Shown one piece after another: positions 52,908 to 62,101 of a stretch of DNA of 64,000 nucleotides. The notes below the pieces were generated by a model. That model was not told the origin of the DNA and ran no database searches. It saw only the letters and a program-made list of their open reading frames with translations. The DNA is taken from positions 70,582 through 134,581 of the forward strand of contig NZ_JAPSHJ010000007.1 of assembly GCF_031179985.1 (NCBI RefSeq). Direction: 5' to 3'. The stretch is from Arthrobacter sp. Its GTDB lineage: Bacteria > Actinomycetota > Actinomycetes > Actinomycetales > Micrococcaceae. Both the position numbers and the translations under genes were made by a program. Position 1 is the stretch's first letter, and each line of letters starts with the position of its first letter.

Positions 52908-53747
52908 CTACATCTTTCCGAACCTGGCCCGCACCGCCTGGAACACCCCATAACAGGCGAGCCCTATTCCTACAGCAGCCAAGGCGTAAACGCCCAGAGG
53001 CTGCTCGCGGAGAGCCCGGAGTCCGCCGTCCAAGCCGGTGGACTCCTCCGGCTGCGCCTGCACCGTAGCAATGATGATCAGCAGGCCCACCAGCAGAAGG
53101 GCAGCTCCCTTGGCCGCGTAACCGGCGATTCCCACGATCTTGACGGCGCGGCGGGCAGGGGCTGATGTGGGCCAACGGAGAAGTTTGGCGAACGATTGAA
53201 GGAACCCCCGAATGGCGTAAACCACACCAGTGATGGCCGCGGCTGTTCCCACGAGGATCAGCAGCACCGTCCCCCCGGGAACCTTCATCACAGCGACAGT
53301 CAGATCGCTCGCAGACTCGCCGTTGTCCTGTCGTGCTCCCAGGGCGAAGGAGCCAAGAGTGACGGCGAAGGCAACGAAAACCACAGCCAGGCCGGCCGCC
53401 TTCAGTTTCTTCATCAGCCTCTGCCTGCCGGAGAGATGATTGAAGTGGAAGACGGCATCGCCCGTTTGCCAGAGGGCAAGTGCGACGCAAGCTACAAAGC
53501 AGCTCCACAGCAGCAGGGGCCCGGCTGGTTGGCTGGACAGCTCTCCGACGGCGCCACTCACGTCTGCCTGGCCCTCTCCGCCCGTTGCCAGGCGGATGGC
53601 GATGGCGCCTACGAGAAAATGGAGGACACCGCTGACAGCGAACCCGGCACGCGCCACCAGCTCGAGCGCCCGTGAATCGCTTGCTTCTTCGGCGGTTGCT
53701 GCCGCCTCTTTGAGTTCCTTTTTGATGATCGGCCCCTCGTACTTCAC
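52908..53747 (-). CDS. DUF1206 membrane protein
   Basis: A 279-residue protein with six hydrophobic helices in three pairs, the DUF1206 layout: LVARAGFAVSGVLHFLVGAIAIRLA, LKAAGLAVVFVAFAV, VYAIRGFLQSFAKLL (each quoted in part). The GTG start is at 53747. Function unknown. It faces the trxB gene with a 25-base gap. Confidence 0.85.
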   Translation of the reverse strand: MKYEGPIIKKELKEAAATAEEASDSRALELVARAGFAVSGVLHFLVGAIAIRLATGGEGQADVSGAVGELSSQPAGPLLLWSCFVACVALALWQTGDAVFHFNHLSGRQRLMKKLKAAGLAVVFVAFAVTLGSFALGARQDNGESASDLTVAVMKVPGGTVLLILVGTAAAITGVVYAIRGFLQSFAKLLRWPTSAPARRAVKIVGIAGYAAKGAALLLVGLLIIIATVQAQPEESTGLDGGLRALREQPLGVYALAAVGIGLACYGVFQAVRARFGKM

Positions 53748-53887
53748 TCAGTGATGATGTTTCCGCGAGAGGCCTGTCACGGAGGTGGTTGTATATCTCA
53801 CTACAACATAGACCGTGCGACTCCATGAGGGAACAAGAGGCCGGCAGCACTCTCCAGCGCCACCGGCCCCGTCCTCTACTGGATAGC

Positions 53888-54289
53888 TTAGGGGCGTCCC
53901 CAGAATGCGTCCTCTGCCGCGCCGTCCTCGGAGAACAGACGCACCTCGGCGATCTTTCCGTTTCGGACGGTGAGCAGATCGACGCCTGACATGTCCATCG
54001 AAACATCTGCGCGCTTGCCGGAGAACCGGACAGGAACGGCAACGTACTCGCCATTGACCATCGCAGGTCCCGTGACAGCCAGCTGGAACGTGCCCTGGCT
54101 CGTTTCCATCATCCCGCCCAGCAACGACCCCACGCTATCGAGGCCTTTGTGGTCACCGGAGAAACGGTGCGCACCGGGCTGATGCCACACCACGTCAGGG
54201 CTCAGGAGTGCCATCGCCGCGGGTACGTCACCGCGGCCGAGGGCGTCAAAATAGGAGGCGGTCACGGCCGCCGGAGTCTGTGCAGTCAT
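53888..54289 (-). CDS. SnoaL/NTF2-like protein
   Basis: A 133-residue NTF2-fold protein: TASYFDALGRGDVPAAMALLSPDVVWHQPG, in part, then SMDMSGVDLLTVRNGKIAEVRLF. No catalytic pair is recognisable. It diverges from the HxlR regulator; the operator between them (54323-54357) suggests it is the controlled gene. Confidence 0.85.
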   Translation of the reverse strand: MTAQTPAAVTASYFDALGRGDVPAAMALLSPDVVWHQPGAHRFSGDHKGLDSVGSLLGGMMETSQGTFQLAVTGPAMVNGEYVAVPVRFSGKRADVSMDMSGVDLLTVRNGKIAEVRLFSEDGAAEDAFWGRP

Positions 54290-54322
54290 CTGGTTCTCCT
54301 TCGCTTGGGCTTACCCGCCTAT

Positions 54323-54357
54323 AGTTACAGTCGGTAACCTGTTACATCAACGTAACT
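54323..54357. promoter_or_regulatory. HxlR-type operator with two GTTAC/GTAAC palindromes
   Basis: GTTAC-N5-GTAAC (54324-54338), then GTTAC-N6-GTAAC (54341-54356). Both lie between the divergent SnoaL gene and hxlR, just upstream of both starts. The likely binder is the HxlR protein. Confidence 0.7.
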
Positions 54358-54372
54358 AAGGAGCTTGATTCA

Positions 54373-54756
54373 GTGACTGTCCCGGCCTGGAACGTAATGG
54401 TGGCCACGTGCCCCTCGCGGACTTCTCTGGCGAAGATCGCAAACAAGTGGACGGCCATGATCGTCATCGCTCTCAGTGGGGGTCCATTGAGGTTCGGTGA
54501 GCTGCGTCAAGCCGTGGATGGCATCAGCGGTAAGGTTCTGGCCGATACGCTGCGGGACCTCGAACGGGACGGGATCGTGGACCGGACATCGTATGACGAG
54601 ATGCCGCCCCGCGTTGAGTATGAGTTGACCGCTCTCGGCCAAACCCTGCGAGAGCCTCTGACAGCGCTGGGCCTCTGGGCTGAGGAATACATCGAAGATG
54701 TGATGTCCGCGCGGGAGTCCTATGACAAGCGCGTCACCCCGGCGGCGTTCACCTAA
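54373..54756 (+). CDS. HxlR-family transcriptional regulator
   Basis: A 127-residue winged helix of the HxlR/YodB type: KWTAMIVIALSGGPLRFGELRQAVDGIS, in part, and LADTLRDLERDGIVDRTSYDEMPPRVEYELTALG (in part). Cys13 in VATCPSRT is at the position of the redox/aldehyde-sensing cysteine in HypR/YodB. The GTG start is at 54373 behind AAGGAG (spacing ~9). It probably represses the divergent SnoaL gene. Confidence 0.9.
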   Translation: MTVPAWNVMVATCPSRTSLAKIANKWTAMIVIALSGGPLRFGELRQAVDGISGKVLADTLRDLERDGIVDRTSYDEMPPRVEYELTALGQTLREPLTALGLWAEEYIEDVMSARESYDKRVTPAAFT

Positions 54757-54759
54757 GAG

Positions 54760-55725
54760 TCACCGCGACGCCGGATCCGGGAGCCGTGCGTCGAAGTGGC
54801 GCCTGTATTCGGTCGGTGTGGTGGAAAAGGCCGTGGCAAAGTTTTGCCTCAGGGTCACAGCGCTGCCGAAGCCGCAGTCAGCGGCAATCTGATCAATGGA
54901 TAGGTCTGTGGTTTCAAGCAGCCGCCGGGCAGCCTCCAGCCGCCGGATGCGTATCCAGGCGGATGGCGTTGTCCCTGTTGTTGACCGGAAGGCGCGGACG
55001 AAGGTTCGGCGGCTCATGTGTGCTTGGGCTGCGAGGCGGTCAATGCTGAGGGGCTCAGCCAGGCGGCCCAGCGACCATTCGAGCAGGCGGGCAATCGGGT
55101 CATCCGTGGAGCGCGGCGGAACCGGGTGTTCGATGTACTGCGCCTGTCCCCCTTCCCTGTGCGGAGCGATGACCAGACTGCGGGCTACCTTGTTCGCCGC
55201 ATCCGCCCCCAGTCGACCCCGCACCAGATGCAGGCAGGCATCCAGTGCGGAAGCCGTGCCGGCCGAGGTTAGAACGTCACCATGATCGATATACAGAACA
55301 CTTTGGTCAAGGAACACATCAGGGTGCCGGCCAGCGAGAGACTCAAAGGCACCCCAGTGGGTGACTGCCCGACGCCCGGATAGCAAACCGGCATCTGCGA
55401 CGGGGATGGCACCAAGACAAAGCCCCACGATTGTCACACCCCGCTGGTGCGCGTCCTGAAGGACCCGCCGCAATGATCCGCTCGGAGCGCGATCGTCGTC
55501 GAACCATGACGGCACGACGACGATGTCCGCGTCTTCCGCTGCTTTGAGGCCCTGGACCTCTCCGAGTTGATAACCCTCTGTTGTTCGAACGTGGCCAGCC
55601 TGGTCGGAGAAGAGGACGGTCTTCCATTCAGCCAGTCCCTGACGCGTGACCTCGTCGAAAACCATCTGGGGAACAGCGAGGTGAAACATCGTCACTCCGT
55701 CGAAGGCGTACACGGCAATGCGCAT
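54760..55725 (-). CDS. GlxA-type AraC regulator with DJ-1/PfpI domain
   Basis: A 321-residue protein. The N-terminal DJ-1 domain (MRIAVYAFDGVTMFHLAVP, then VGLCLGAIPVADAGLLSG with the elbow Cys) is followed by an AraC HTH (SIDRLAAQAHMSRRTFVRAFRSTTG, in part, and FGSAVTLRQNFATAF). AAGGAGAAAACGG precedes the ATG at 55725. It is divergent from an isochorismatase-like gene, probably its target. Confidence 0.92.
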   Translation of the reverse strand: MRIAVYAFDGVTMFHLAVPQMVFDEVTRQGLAEWKTVLFSDQAGHVRTTEGYQLGEVQGLKAAEDADIVVVPSWFDDDRAPSGSLRRVLQDAHQRGVTIVGLCLGAIPVADAGLLSGRRAVTHWGAFESLAGRHPDVFLDQSVLYIDHGDVLTSAGTASALDACLHLVRGRLGADAANKVARSLVIAPHREGGQAQYIEHPVPPRSTDDPIARLLEWSLGRLAEPLSIDRLAAQAHMSRRTFVRAFRSTTGTTPSAWIRIRRLEAARRLLETTDLSIDQIAADCGFGSAVTLRQNFATAFSTTPTEYRRHFDARLPDPASR

Positions 55726-55857
55726 CCGTTTTCTCCTTAGGTTGGCCCAAATCCATCGTACATGGGCCTTCGTGCCACTGGTGGTCCTGGCCTCCAGGGC
55801 GAAGGATGGAATGGTTGCCATCCGGCGGCCAGCGAACCACTACCGGGAGAACAGACA

Positions 55858-56496
55858 ATGAGCACCCCTCGTCGCGCCCTTATCCTCATCGACGTCCAGC
55901 AGCAGTACTTCAGCGGACTCCTCGAGATCCAGTACCCGCCGCACCAGGAGTCCCTGCCGATGATCTCGCTGGCTATCGACGCCGCCACCGCCGCAGGTGT
56001 CCCCATTGTGGCCGTTCAACACAGTGCAGGCGAGGGCGCTCCGGTGTTCGCACCCGGCACACCCGAATTCGACCTCCATCCGGAGATTGAAAGCCGCAGA
56101 ACCAATGCATGGAAGGACCTCGTGAAGCCATACGGCTCCGTCTACGCAGGCACTGACCTGGCTGGGTGGCTGCGCCAGGAGGACATCGATACCGTCACGC
56201 TCGTTGGGTACATGACCAACAACTGCGTCCTGGCTTCTGCCGTTGAGGCGGAGTCTCTGGGCTTCAACACGGAGGTCCTCTCAGACGCTACCGGGGCTAT
56301 TAACCTTGCCAATGAAGCAGGTTTCGCCGACGCAAAGACGGTGCACTCGACCCTGCTGACGCTGTTGCATGCAAACTGGGCAGCTGTTGGCACCACCGAT
56401 GCGTGGATCGCAGCCCTCAACGCCCGGCAGCCTTTGGACAAGAGCGACCTTGGCAGCTCCGCGATAGCCGGGACGGCACAGCTCAGCCGGGCATAA
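55858..56496 (+). CDS. Isochorismatase-family hydrolase
   Basis: A 212-residue cysteine hydrolase with LILIDVQQQYF (Asp13) and the cis-peptide/Cys motif VGYMTNNCVLAS. The catalytic Lys is not obvious, though WKDLVKP is a candidate. Homologs hydrolyse nicotinamide, N-carbamoyl compounds or isochorismate; no substrate is predicted. The ATG at 55858 follows GGGAGAACAG. It is paired with the GlxA-type regulator. Confidence 0.87.
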   Translation: MSTPRRALILIDVQQQYFSGLLEIQYPPHQESLPMISLAIDAATAAGVPIVAVQHSAGEGAPVFAPGTPEFDLHPEIESRRTNAWKDLVKPYGSVYAGTDLAGWLRQEDIDTVTLVGYMTNNCVLASAVEAESLGFNTEVLSDATGAINLANEAGFADAKTVHSTLLTLLHANWAAVGTTDAWIAALNARQPLDKSDLGSSAIAGTAQLSRA

Positions 56497-56547
56497 CCCC
56501 GGCTGGACAATCGAGGCGGGTGGCGGGAACGGCGGAGCCCTGTTCAG

Positions 56548-57477
56548 TTAGGCTTCGAGCCGCCGGTAGCACAGATCGAAAATCAGCCGGCCGGCTTCGT
56601 GCGCTTTGTTCTCGAAGCTCGTCCGGATCCTGCCCTCGAACCGCGGTGCCCAGCCGCCGGTTTCATCGATCCCTTCATTGGGGCCGGTGTGTTCCGTGCT
56701 CACCGGGGCCCGTCCCTCCTTCACGGGCGCGCCCCCCACGAGGGATTCGACGCCGGACTGCCACACCTGGGTGAGCGGGCTCTGCGGACCGCGCCGCTCG
56801 CCGTCGTGCAGGTTCTCGAAATGAGGGGAGCCGGCCATGACGTCACGGACGTGCACCGCGTAGTTGGACCAGTCAGTGGCAATCCTCAACAGCCCACCCG
56901 GTTTGAGGGACTTTGCCGCGAGCTCGGCGAATTCGGGCTGGATGAGGCGGCGCTTGTGGTGGCGGGACTTGTGCCAAGGGTCGGGGAAGAATACCCAGAT
57001 CTCGGTGACCGACCCGGGCGGCAACATGGTGGACAACACTTCCGGAGCGTTCGCTTCCACCACCCGGACGTTGCTGAGCTTGCGGCTGTTGATCTTGATG
57101 ATGGTGTTGGCGAGTCCCGGGGTGTAGACCTCTACCGCCAGGAAATCGGTGCCCGGGTTTTCCTCGGCGGCATGGCACACGGCGTCGCCCAGGCCGGACC
57201 CGATCTCCACGATCAGCGGTGCCTTGCGCCCGAACTCCTCCTCGGCGTCGAACAGATAGTCAGGGTGCACCGAGGTGTTGGCTACATGCCGGGGGACGTC
57301 CAGCGCCCAACGGTCGGCATGCTCTTCCCAGGCCTGCTGCCGGCGGCCCTGGAGCCGGGTCCCGCGGCGCACAAAGCTGACCGGCCGGCCGCCATAGGTG
57401 CCGAAAGAAGCCTGGGTGCCTGGTGTGACCGGCCGCGGAGTCTGCGGCTGCTGGGGATTTTCTGGGGATTCACTCAT
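56548..57477 (-). CDS. trmB: tRNA (guanine-N7-)-methyltransferase TrmB
   Basis: A 309-residue enzyme. The SAM motif VEIGSGLGDAVCHAA and the family signature FFPDPWHKSRHHKRRLIQ identify it; the C-terminus contains PRFEGRIRTSFENKAH, which matches T-x-x-E of TrmB. It methylates G46 of tRNA. A ~60-residue N-terminal extension is longer than E. coli TrmB but usual in actinobacteria. The ATG at 57477 is chosen. Confidence 0.95.
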   Translation of the reverse strand: MSESPENPQQPQTPRPVTPGTQASFGTYGGRPVSFVRRGTRLQGRRQQAWEEHADRWALDVPRHVANTSVHPDYLFDAEEEFGRKAPLIVEIGSGLGDAVCHAAEENPGTDFLAVEVYTPGLANTIIKINSRKLSNVRVVEANAPEVLSTMLPPGSVTEIWVFFPDPWHKSRHHKRRLIQPEFAELAAKSLKPGGLLRIATDWSNYAVHVRDVMAGSPHFENLHDGERRGPQSPLTQVWQSGVESLVGGAPVKEGRAPVSTEHTGPNEGIDETGGWAPRFEGRIRTSFENKAHEAGRLIFDLCYRRLEA

Positions 57478-57515
57478 CACTTCCAGAATAGTTGAGTCCC
57501 GGGCGTGCAATCCCC

Positions 57516-57977
57516 TCAGGGCTCCCATCGGCGGGGGCCGCTTCCACTGCCTGTTCCGCCGAGTTCGTCCTGGGGATTCTGCAGCCGGCACGCTTTCAGG
57601 CTCAGGCAGCCGCAGCCAATGCACCCGTCCAGGTCGCGGCGCAGATGCTCCAGGGCCTCAATCCGCCCGTCGAGTTCGCTGCGCCACAGCTTCGAGAGCC
57701 GGGCCCAGTCGCGTTTGGTGGGGGTGCGGGCCTCGGGCAAGGAGTCCAGTGCCGCTCCTATGTCCTTCAGTGGAATGCCCACACGCTGGGAAACACGGAT
57801 AAAAGCAACGCGGCGAAGGGCATCGCGGCGGTATCTGCGCTGATTGCCGGAAGTCCGGACCGAGGAGATGAGGCCGTTACGTTCGTAGAAATGAAGGGCC
57901 GACGGCGCCACCCCGCTCCGTTCGGCCAACTCGCCTATCGATAGAACATGGTGCGTTCCGCCCGGTACCTGTGGCAT
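57516..57977 (-). CDS. soxR: SoxR redox-sensing MerR regulator
   Basis: A 153-residue protein: MerR HTH (SIGELAERSGVAPSALHFYERNGL, in part), linker helix, then the [2Fe-2S] ligand cluster C-x2-C-x-C-x5-C in CIGCGCLSLKAC. The C-terminus is short and Gly/Ser-rich. A SoxR box with MerR-type spacing lies in the divergent MFS promoter. In actinobacteria SoxR answers to redox-active small molecules rather than superoxide. Confidence 0.93.
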   Translation of the reverse strand: MPQVPGGTHHVLSIGELAERSGVAPSALHFYERNGLISSVRTSGNQRRYRRDALRRVAFIRVSQRVGIPLKDIGAALDSLPEARTPTKRDWARLSKLWRSELDGRIEALEHLRRDLDGCIGCGCLSLKACRLQNPQDELGGTGSGSGPRRWEP

Positions 57978-58055
57978 GCTTCCCCTTTAGCCTTCCCGTT
58001 GGTCCCGGACCGACAAAGAGATACCAGCACCCGAAAACCGACGCCGGACGGAACC

Positions 58056-58086
58056 TTGACCTCAACCTTAGTTGAGGTCTTACGGT
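58056..58086 (+). promoter_or_regulatory. SoxR-controlled promoter of the MFS gene
   Basis: -35 TTGACC (58056-58061), spacer of 19 bases, -10-like TACGGT (58081-58086). The spacer holds the palindrome GACCTCAAC-N4-GTTGAGGTC (58058-58079), the SoxR box. A 19-base spacer is diagnostic of MerR-family activation. The start codon (58094) is seven bases after the -10, so the mRNA may be leaderless. Confidence 0.88.
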
Positions 58087-58093
58087 AACGTCC

Positions 58094-59578
58094 ATGACTA
58101 CCGATCAGGCCGTACCTGTGCAAAGTTCCGCCCCTCCCACCGTAAATGCAAGCACTGGGATCTACCATCGCCCCTACCTGCTGGTCACGGTGGGTGCCTG
58201 CGCCCTTGTCTTCCTGGCCGCGTTCGAGTCCCTCGCCGTGACCACCATCATGCCGGTGGTGAGCCGTGAACTGGAGGGGGCCTCCCTGTACGCCCTTGCT
58301 TTTGCCGGTCCACTGGCCACCGGAGTCATCGGGATGGTGGCTGCTGGAAACTGGTCCGACCGGCGCGGCCCTGTGGGTCCCTTGTACACCTCGGTAGTGA
58401 TGTTTGTCCTTGGGCTCCTGATAGCAGGGACTGCCGGGACCATGGGCATCCTCGTTCTGGGCAGACTGGTTCAAGGGCTGGGCGGCGGCGCCATGACGGT
58501 GGCCCTGTACGTGGTGGTGGCACGGGTATACCCGCCTGTGCTGCACCCCAAAATTTTCGCCGGATTCGCTGCAGCCTGGGTAATCCCGTCCCTCATCGGA
58601 CCATTTGCTGCTGGCATCGTGGCCCAGGCAACCAGCTGGCACTGGGTGTTCCTGGGCGTCGTTGGACTGGTGGTCCCGGCGCTCCTCATGATTGTGCCGG
58701 CCCTTCGCGGCCTGCACGGACCATCCGAGGCAGCGCAGGAAGCCACGCAAAAGCCCTGGGCCTACGGACGGCTTGCGTGGGCAGGGCTCGCGGCGGTTGC
58801 TGTCCTGGGCATGAACCTTGCGTCCGGGGTTCCCGCGGTAGGAGGAGGCCTGGCAGTGGCCGCCGTCGTGATTGCCCTGATTGCCGTGCGGCCTCTGGTT
58901 CCACGTGGAACCCTCACAGCCAGAGCGGGCCTTCCGAGTGTCATCCTCAGCCGCGGTCTGATCTCCGCGGCGTTTTTCGGCGCCGAGGTTTACCTGCCGT
59001 ATCTGTTGGTGGAGCGGTACGGGTTTTCTCCCACATTCGCCGGGCTGACCCTGACAGGCGGGGCCCTCGCCTGGGCTGGCGCTTCGGCTGTGCAGGGACG
59101 GCTCGGCCGACGGCTCGAGAACCAGGTGGCCGTGCGGATCGGATCTCTGCTGGTGCTGGGGGCTGTTGCAATGGCTCTCGTGACAACCGTCCTCAGCTGG
59201 CCTGCCGCCGTCGCGATTATCAGTTGGATTTTCGCCGGCGCAGGCATGGGCCTGATGTACCCGCGGCTGAGCGTTATGACCCTGGCACTGTCAACACCGG
59301 ATAACGAAGGCTTCAACAGCTCAGCCATGTCCATCTCGGATTCCCTCGGCGGAGCCCTCGCTCTGGCCACCACTGGGATTATCTTCACGGCCCTGACGAC
59401 GGCGGGAGCCTCCTTTGCCGGCGTCTTCGCCTTGACCGTGGTAATCGCCGTCGCCGCGGTGTTCATCGCCCCGCGCGTGCAGGCGCGATCGGTTCAGGGG
59501 GTCCAGGGGCCCAAAGCAGGCGCTCCCGGGGTGCAGGCTTCTACAGCTGAGGTCCCTAGCCGCGATCAAGCTTCGTAG
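58094..59578 (+). CDS. MFS transporter (drug-efflux type), SoxR target
   Basis: A 494-residue transporter with about 14 hydrophobic helices. It contains the loop-2 motif GNWSDRRGPVGPLYTSVV and a motif-C-like GPLATGVIGMV, both MFS-type; the N-terminus is hydrophilic. The redox-inducible promoter and divergent soxR suggest export of redox-active compounds such as phenazine- or quinone-type drugs. The substrate is inferred from the regulator only. Confidence 0.88.
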   Translation: MTTDQAVPVQSSAPPTVNASTGIYHRPYLLVTVGACALVFLAAFESLAVTTIMPVVSRELEGASLYALAFAGPLATGVIGMVAAGNWSDRRGPVGPLYTSVVMFVLGLLIAGTAGTMGILVLGRLVQGLGGGAMTVALYVVVARVYPPVLHPKIFAGFAAAWVIPSLIGPFAAGIVAQATSWHWVFLGVVGLVVPALLMIVPALRGLHGPSEAAQEATQKPWAYGRLAWAGLAAVAVLGMNLASGVPAVGGGLAVAAVVIALIAVRPLVPRGTLTARAGLPSVILSRGLISAAFFGAEVYLPYLLVERYGFSPTFAGLTLTGGALAWAGASAVQGRLGRRLENQVAVRIGSLLVLGAVAMALVTTVLSWPAAVAIISWIFAGAGMGLMYPRLSVMTLALSTPDNEGFNSSAMSISDSLGGALALATTGIIFTALTTAGASFAGVFALTVVIAVAAVFIAPRVQARSVQGVQGPKAGAPGVQASTAEVPSRDQAS

Positions 59579-60266
59579 CCCGGAGCACGGCGTCGGCCAC
59601 TTTCGTCTGCTGGCCGTCTGGACCCTGGGCATGGCGCTCGCGGGAGTCCATCGTCTCCACTTTCCAGCCGGGGGATCCGATTCCGAGCTCATAAGCGGCC
59701 TGCTCGGCGGTGAAAAACTTGTCGGGGGAGTGGTGCCTTCCCCCAGGCGGCAGCCCATCCGGATGGTGGCCGACGATCAGCAGGGTCCCGCCAGGGCGGA
59801 CCGCTGAGGCTGCCGGGCGGAGGGCGTCTTGCCAGGCCATAACGTCCGAATGCAGGAACTGGGCGCTGACCAGGTCGTATTCTTGCTCCGAGATCCAGTC
59901 GACGAGGTCCTGCCTGATCCACTCAATCCGGCAGCCGGCGTCGGCCGCGTGGGCAGCAGCCCGTTCAAGGGCGACGGCGGAAACGTCCACACCGGTAACA
60001 CTCCAGCCGTGCTGGGCGAGCCAAATGGCATCGGCTCCTTCGCCGCAGCCCAGGTCAAGGGCACTGCCGGGAGCAAGCCCTGAAACCTCAGTAATCAGCT
60101 GCGCGTTGGGCCAGCCACTCCACACCTTCGGCCGGCTGCTGTACAAGGCGTCCCACACCTCAGCGTTGCCAGCCGTGTGGCCGCCCCCGCCGGCGTCGTC
60201 GGCTGACAGCTCGTGCTGCTCGGAGTGTCCGGGGTGGTTGTGATGCGGATCCGCGGCGTCCTTCAT
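59556..60266 (-). CDS. Class I SAM-dependent methyltransferase with His-rich N-terminus
   Basis: A 236-residue methyltransferase, Methyltransf_25-like: ALDLGCGEGADAIWLAQHGWSVTGVDVS, in part, and SAQFLHSDVMAWQ. The first ~25 residues are His-rich (DPHHNHPGHSEQHE). It overlaps the MFS gene by 23 bases, tail to tail. Some homologs are TehB- or thiopurine-type. Substrate unknown. Confidence 0.85.
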   Translation of the reverse strand: MKDAADPHHNHPGHSEQHELSADDAGGGGHTAGNAEVWDALYSSRPKVWSGWPNAQLITEVSGLAPGSALDLGCGEGADAIWLAQHGWSVTGVDVSAVALERAAAHAADAGCRIEWIRQDLVDWISEQEYDLVSAQFLHSDVMAWQDALRPAASAVRPGGTLLIVGHHPDGLPPGGRHHSPDKFFTAEQAAYELGIGSPGWKVETMDSRERHAQGPDGQQTKVADAVLRATKLDRG

Positions 60267-60701
60267 GGCACCACCCTGCCACAGAACCTTGATCGAATCA
60301 TGAGTCGGCCGGGGAGCCCCGCGCTGGCCTGGATCGGTAAATTCGCCATGGGTTTCTGCTCATCGTGCTGATCTGGCGCGTTGGTTGCAGAACTGTCGAA
60401 GGCTACCTGTTGACCGCCTTCGGGTACTGAGAATGTGTAGAAACTTGGACGTGCTCGTTTCCTGGTGAACCGCACGCCTGTACTTCTACTCGTCCCAGTC
60501 GAACGCCGACAACGGAGATCGTCACGCTGTTCAGGTGGCGTCAGGTGAGGCGCAGGACGAAGTGTGTTCTGGCCCTTGAGGGGTCAAGGCTCGGTGACTC
60601 GTGCGGCGTTGACGGGGATGGAAACGGAGAGCGACGGCCACAGCATTCAGGGCATGCGCGTCGCCTTGTTTCTGGATCGTTGTTGCTCCTACGCTGAAGC
60701 C
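60267..60701. other. Gene-poor stretch before the alpha/beta hydrolase
   Basis: Some 435 bases without a convincing gene. A plus-strand frame joins the hydrolase from 60564 but has no homology before the ATG at 60702. No terminator, repeat or RNA signature was seen. Confidence 0.5.
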
Positions 60702-61523
60702 ATGCCCATCTTGATGGCGAACGGTGTCGGCCTGTATTACGAGGTCCACGGCGAGGGGGTGCCTGTCCTGGGCATTCACGGCACGCCCAGTTCGGCGCTG
60801 ATGTGGGAAGACGCCGCCGGGCGGCTCGCCCGTAACAGCAGGTGCATCATCTACGACCGCCGGGGCTTCTATCGCAGCGGACGGCCCGATCTGTCAGACG
60901 CCGTCGATCTCGCCGATCACGTTGGGGACGCGGCCACGGTGCTGGAAGCATTGTCCGCAACCCCGGCGGTGGTGATCGGCCGCAGTACTGGCGGTTTGAT
61001 TGCGCTGGAACTGGCTCGCCGCCACCCTGAGATGGTCAGGACACTCGTGCTGCTCGAGCCAGCAGTGTTGACGCTGCATCCGGACGCTGTGGCGTGGGCG
61101 CAGCAGCTGCGTCGAGCGGTGCTGGACGCAGCGGAGGAAGACCCCTCTTCAGCCTCCGAAGTCGTGTTCCGGGAGGTGCTGGGTGGTGGGGCGTGGGAAT
61201 CGTTCCCCGCCCCGCTACGCGAGCACTTCACTGCAGCAAGCCCTGCCGTGCTGGCCGAGATCAGGGGCAGAGGCCTGGACCTGAGCCAGGCGCCGCTGGA
61301 GTTGAGCGAAGCGGAAGCCGGTCACATACGGCAACCGACCCTGGTCGTTTCCGCGGAGGACTCCCCGGAAGCCCTTCACGCCGTCAACCGGCGCCTGGCC
61401 GATCTGCTGCCCAATGCGGAGACGGCACTCGTGGCGGGCGGACACATCATTGATCCGGCCGGGCCCGCCGTGTTGGACTTTCTCCGCAGGCATCTGCCGC
61501 CAGGATCGCCTGGGCAGGCCTGA
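60702..61523 (+). CDS. Alpha/beta-fold hydrolase
   Basis: A 273-residue hydrolase with oxyanion segment GIHGTPSSALMW, nucleophile elbow GRSTGG, Asp in VVSAEDSPEA and His in VAGGHIIDP, the full triad. The start is the ATG at 60702 (MPILMANGVGLYY). Substrate not known. It stands alone. Confidence 0.9.
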   Translation: MPILMANGVGLYYEVHGEGVPVLGIHGTPSSALMWEDAAGRLARNSRCIIYDRRGFYRSGRPDLSDAVDLADHVGDAATVLEALSATPAVVIGRSTGGLIALELARRHPEMVRTLVLLEPAVLTLHPDAVAWAQQLRRAVLDAAEEDPSSASEVVFREVLGGGAWESFPAPLREHFTAASPAVLAEIRGRGLDLSQAPLELSEAEAGHIRQPTLVVSAEDSPEALHAVNRRLADLLPNAETALVAGGHIIDPAGPAVLDFLRRHLPPGSPGQA

Positions 61524-62101
61524 ACGGACTTGCCGGGTGGCTGGCCGGCCCCGGGTTTCCTTTCATTGTGCACTCGCTGCAAAACATCGTGCTGAAGACT
61601 GCCGTCGTGAGCAGCATTCCCGCCCGGATCGCAAGGATCCGCCTGCCTCCGCGCCCTCTAAGGCGCTGAGCTCGTTGACAATCGAAGTTCACGCTGTGGT
61701 GCTGCGCGAGGACTTTATCCTCGGAGAAACTCCTGGAACCGTTCCGGCGACCGGGAGCGCTGCTTGAAGGTCTGCGTCGTAAAGACCGCGGGCATGGATC
61801 TGCGGCCCCCAGCCATCCGGTATCCCGCAGCGAAAACCCGCGCAGTCTTTTGCTGCATCTTTGTGGACAGCCGCCGCCGGCCCGGAAGCCTGCTTTCTTC
61901 GTTATCGACCTTCAGTTCGGTGCTGCTGGTCAAGCGGGCCGGTGGTGACCGGGGATTATGCTGGCATCGACAGGAGTGTCGCTGCTCGGTGATGTCGAGC
62001 TCATTGGGTGCGGAAGGCTGTCATCGCCGCCTCCCGGCACCGGGGAAACCGGATGGAGCGACCACGGTATGCCGCGGTTTCCCTCGGTTCTACCAGTGCA
62101 T
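61524..62101. other. Gene-free stretch with unclassified short frames
   Basis: About 578 bases. A plus-strand frame of 113 codons (61764-62105) and a minus-strand frame of 72 codons are open, but neither has a ribosome site, a domain or a signal I recognise. Possibly decayed sequence. Confidence 0.5.
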
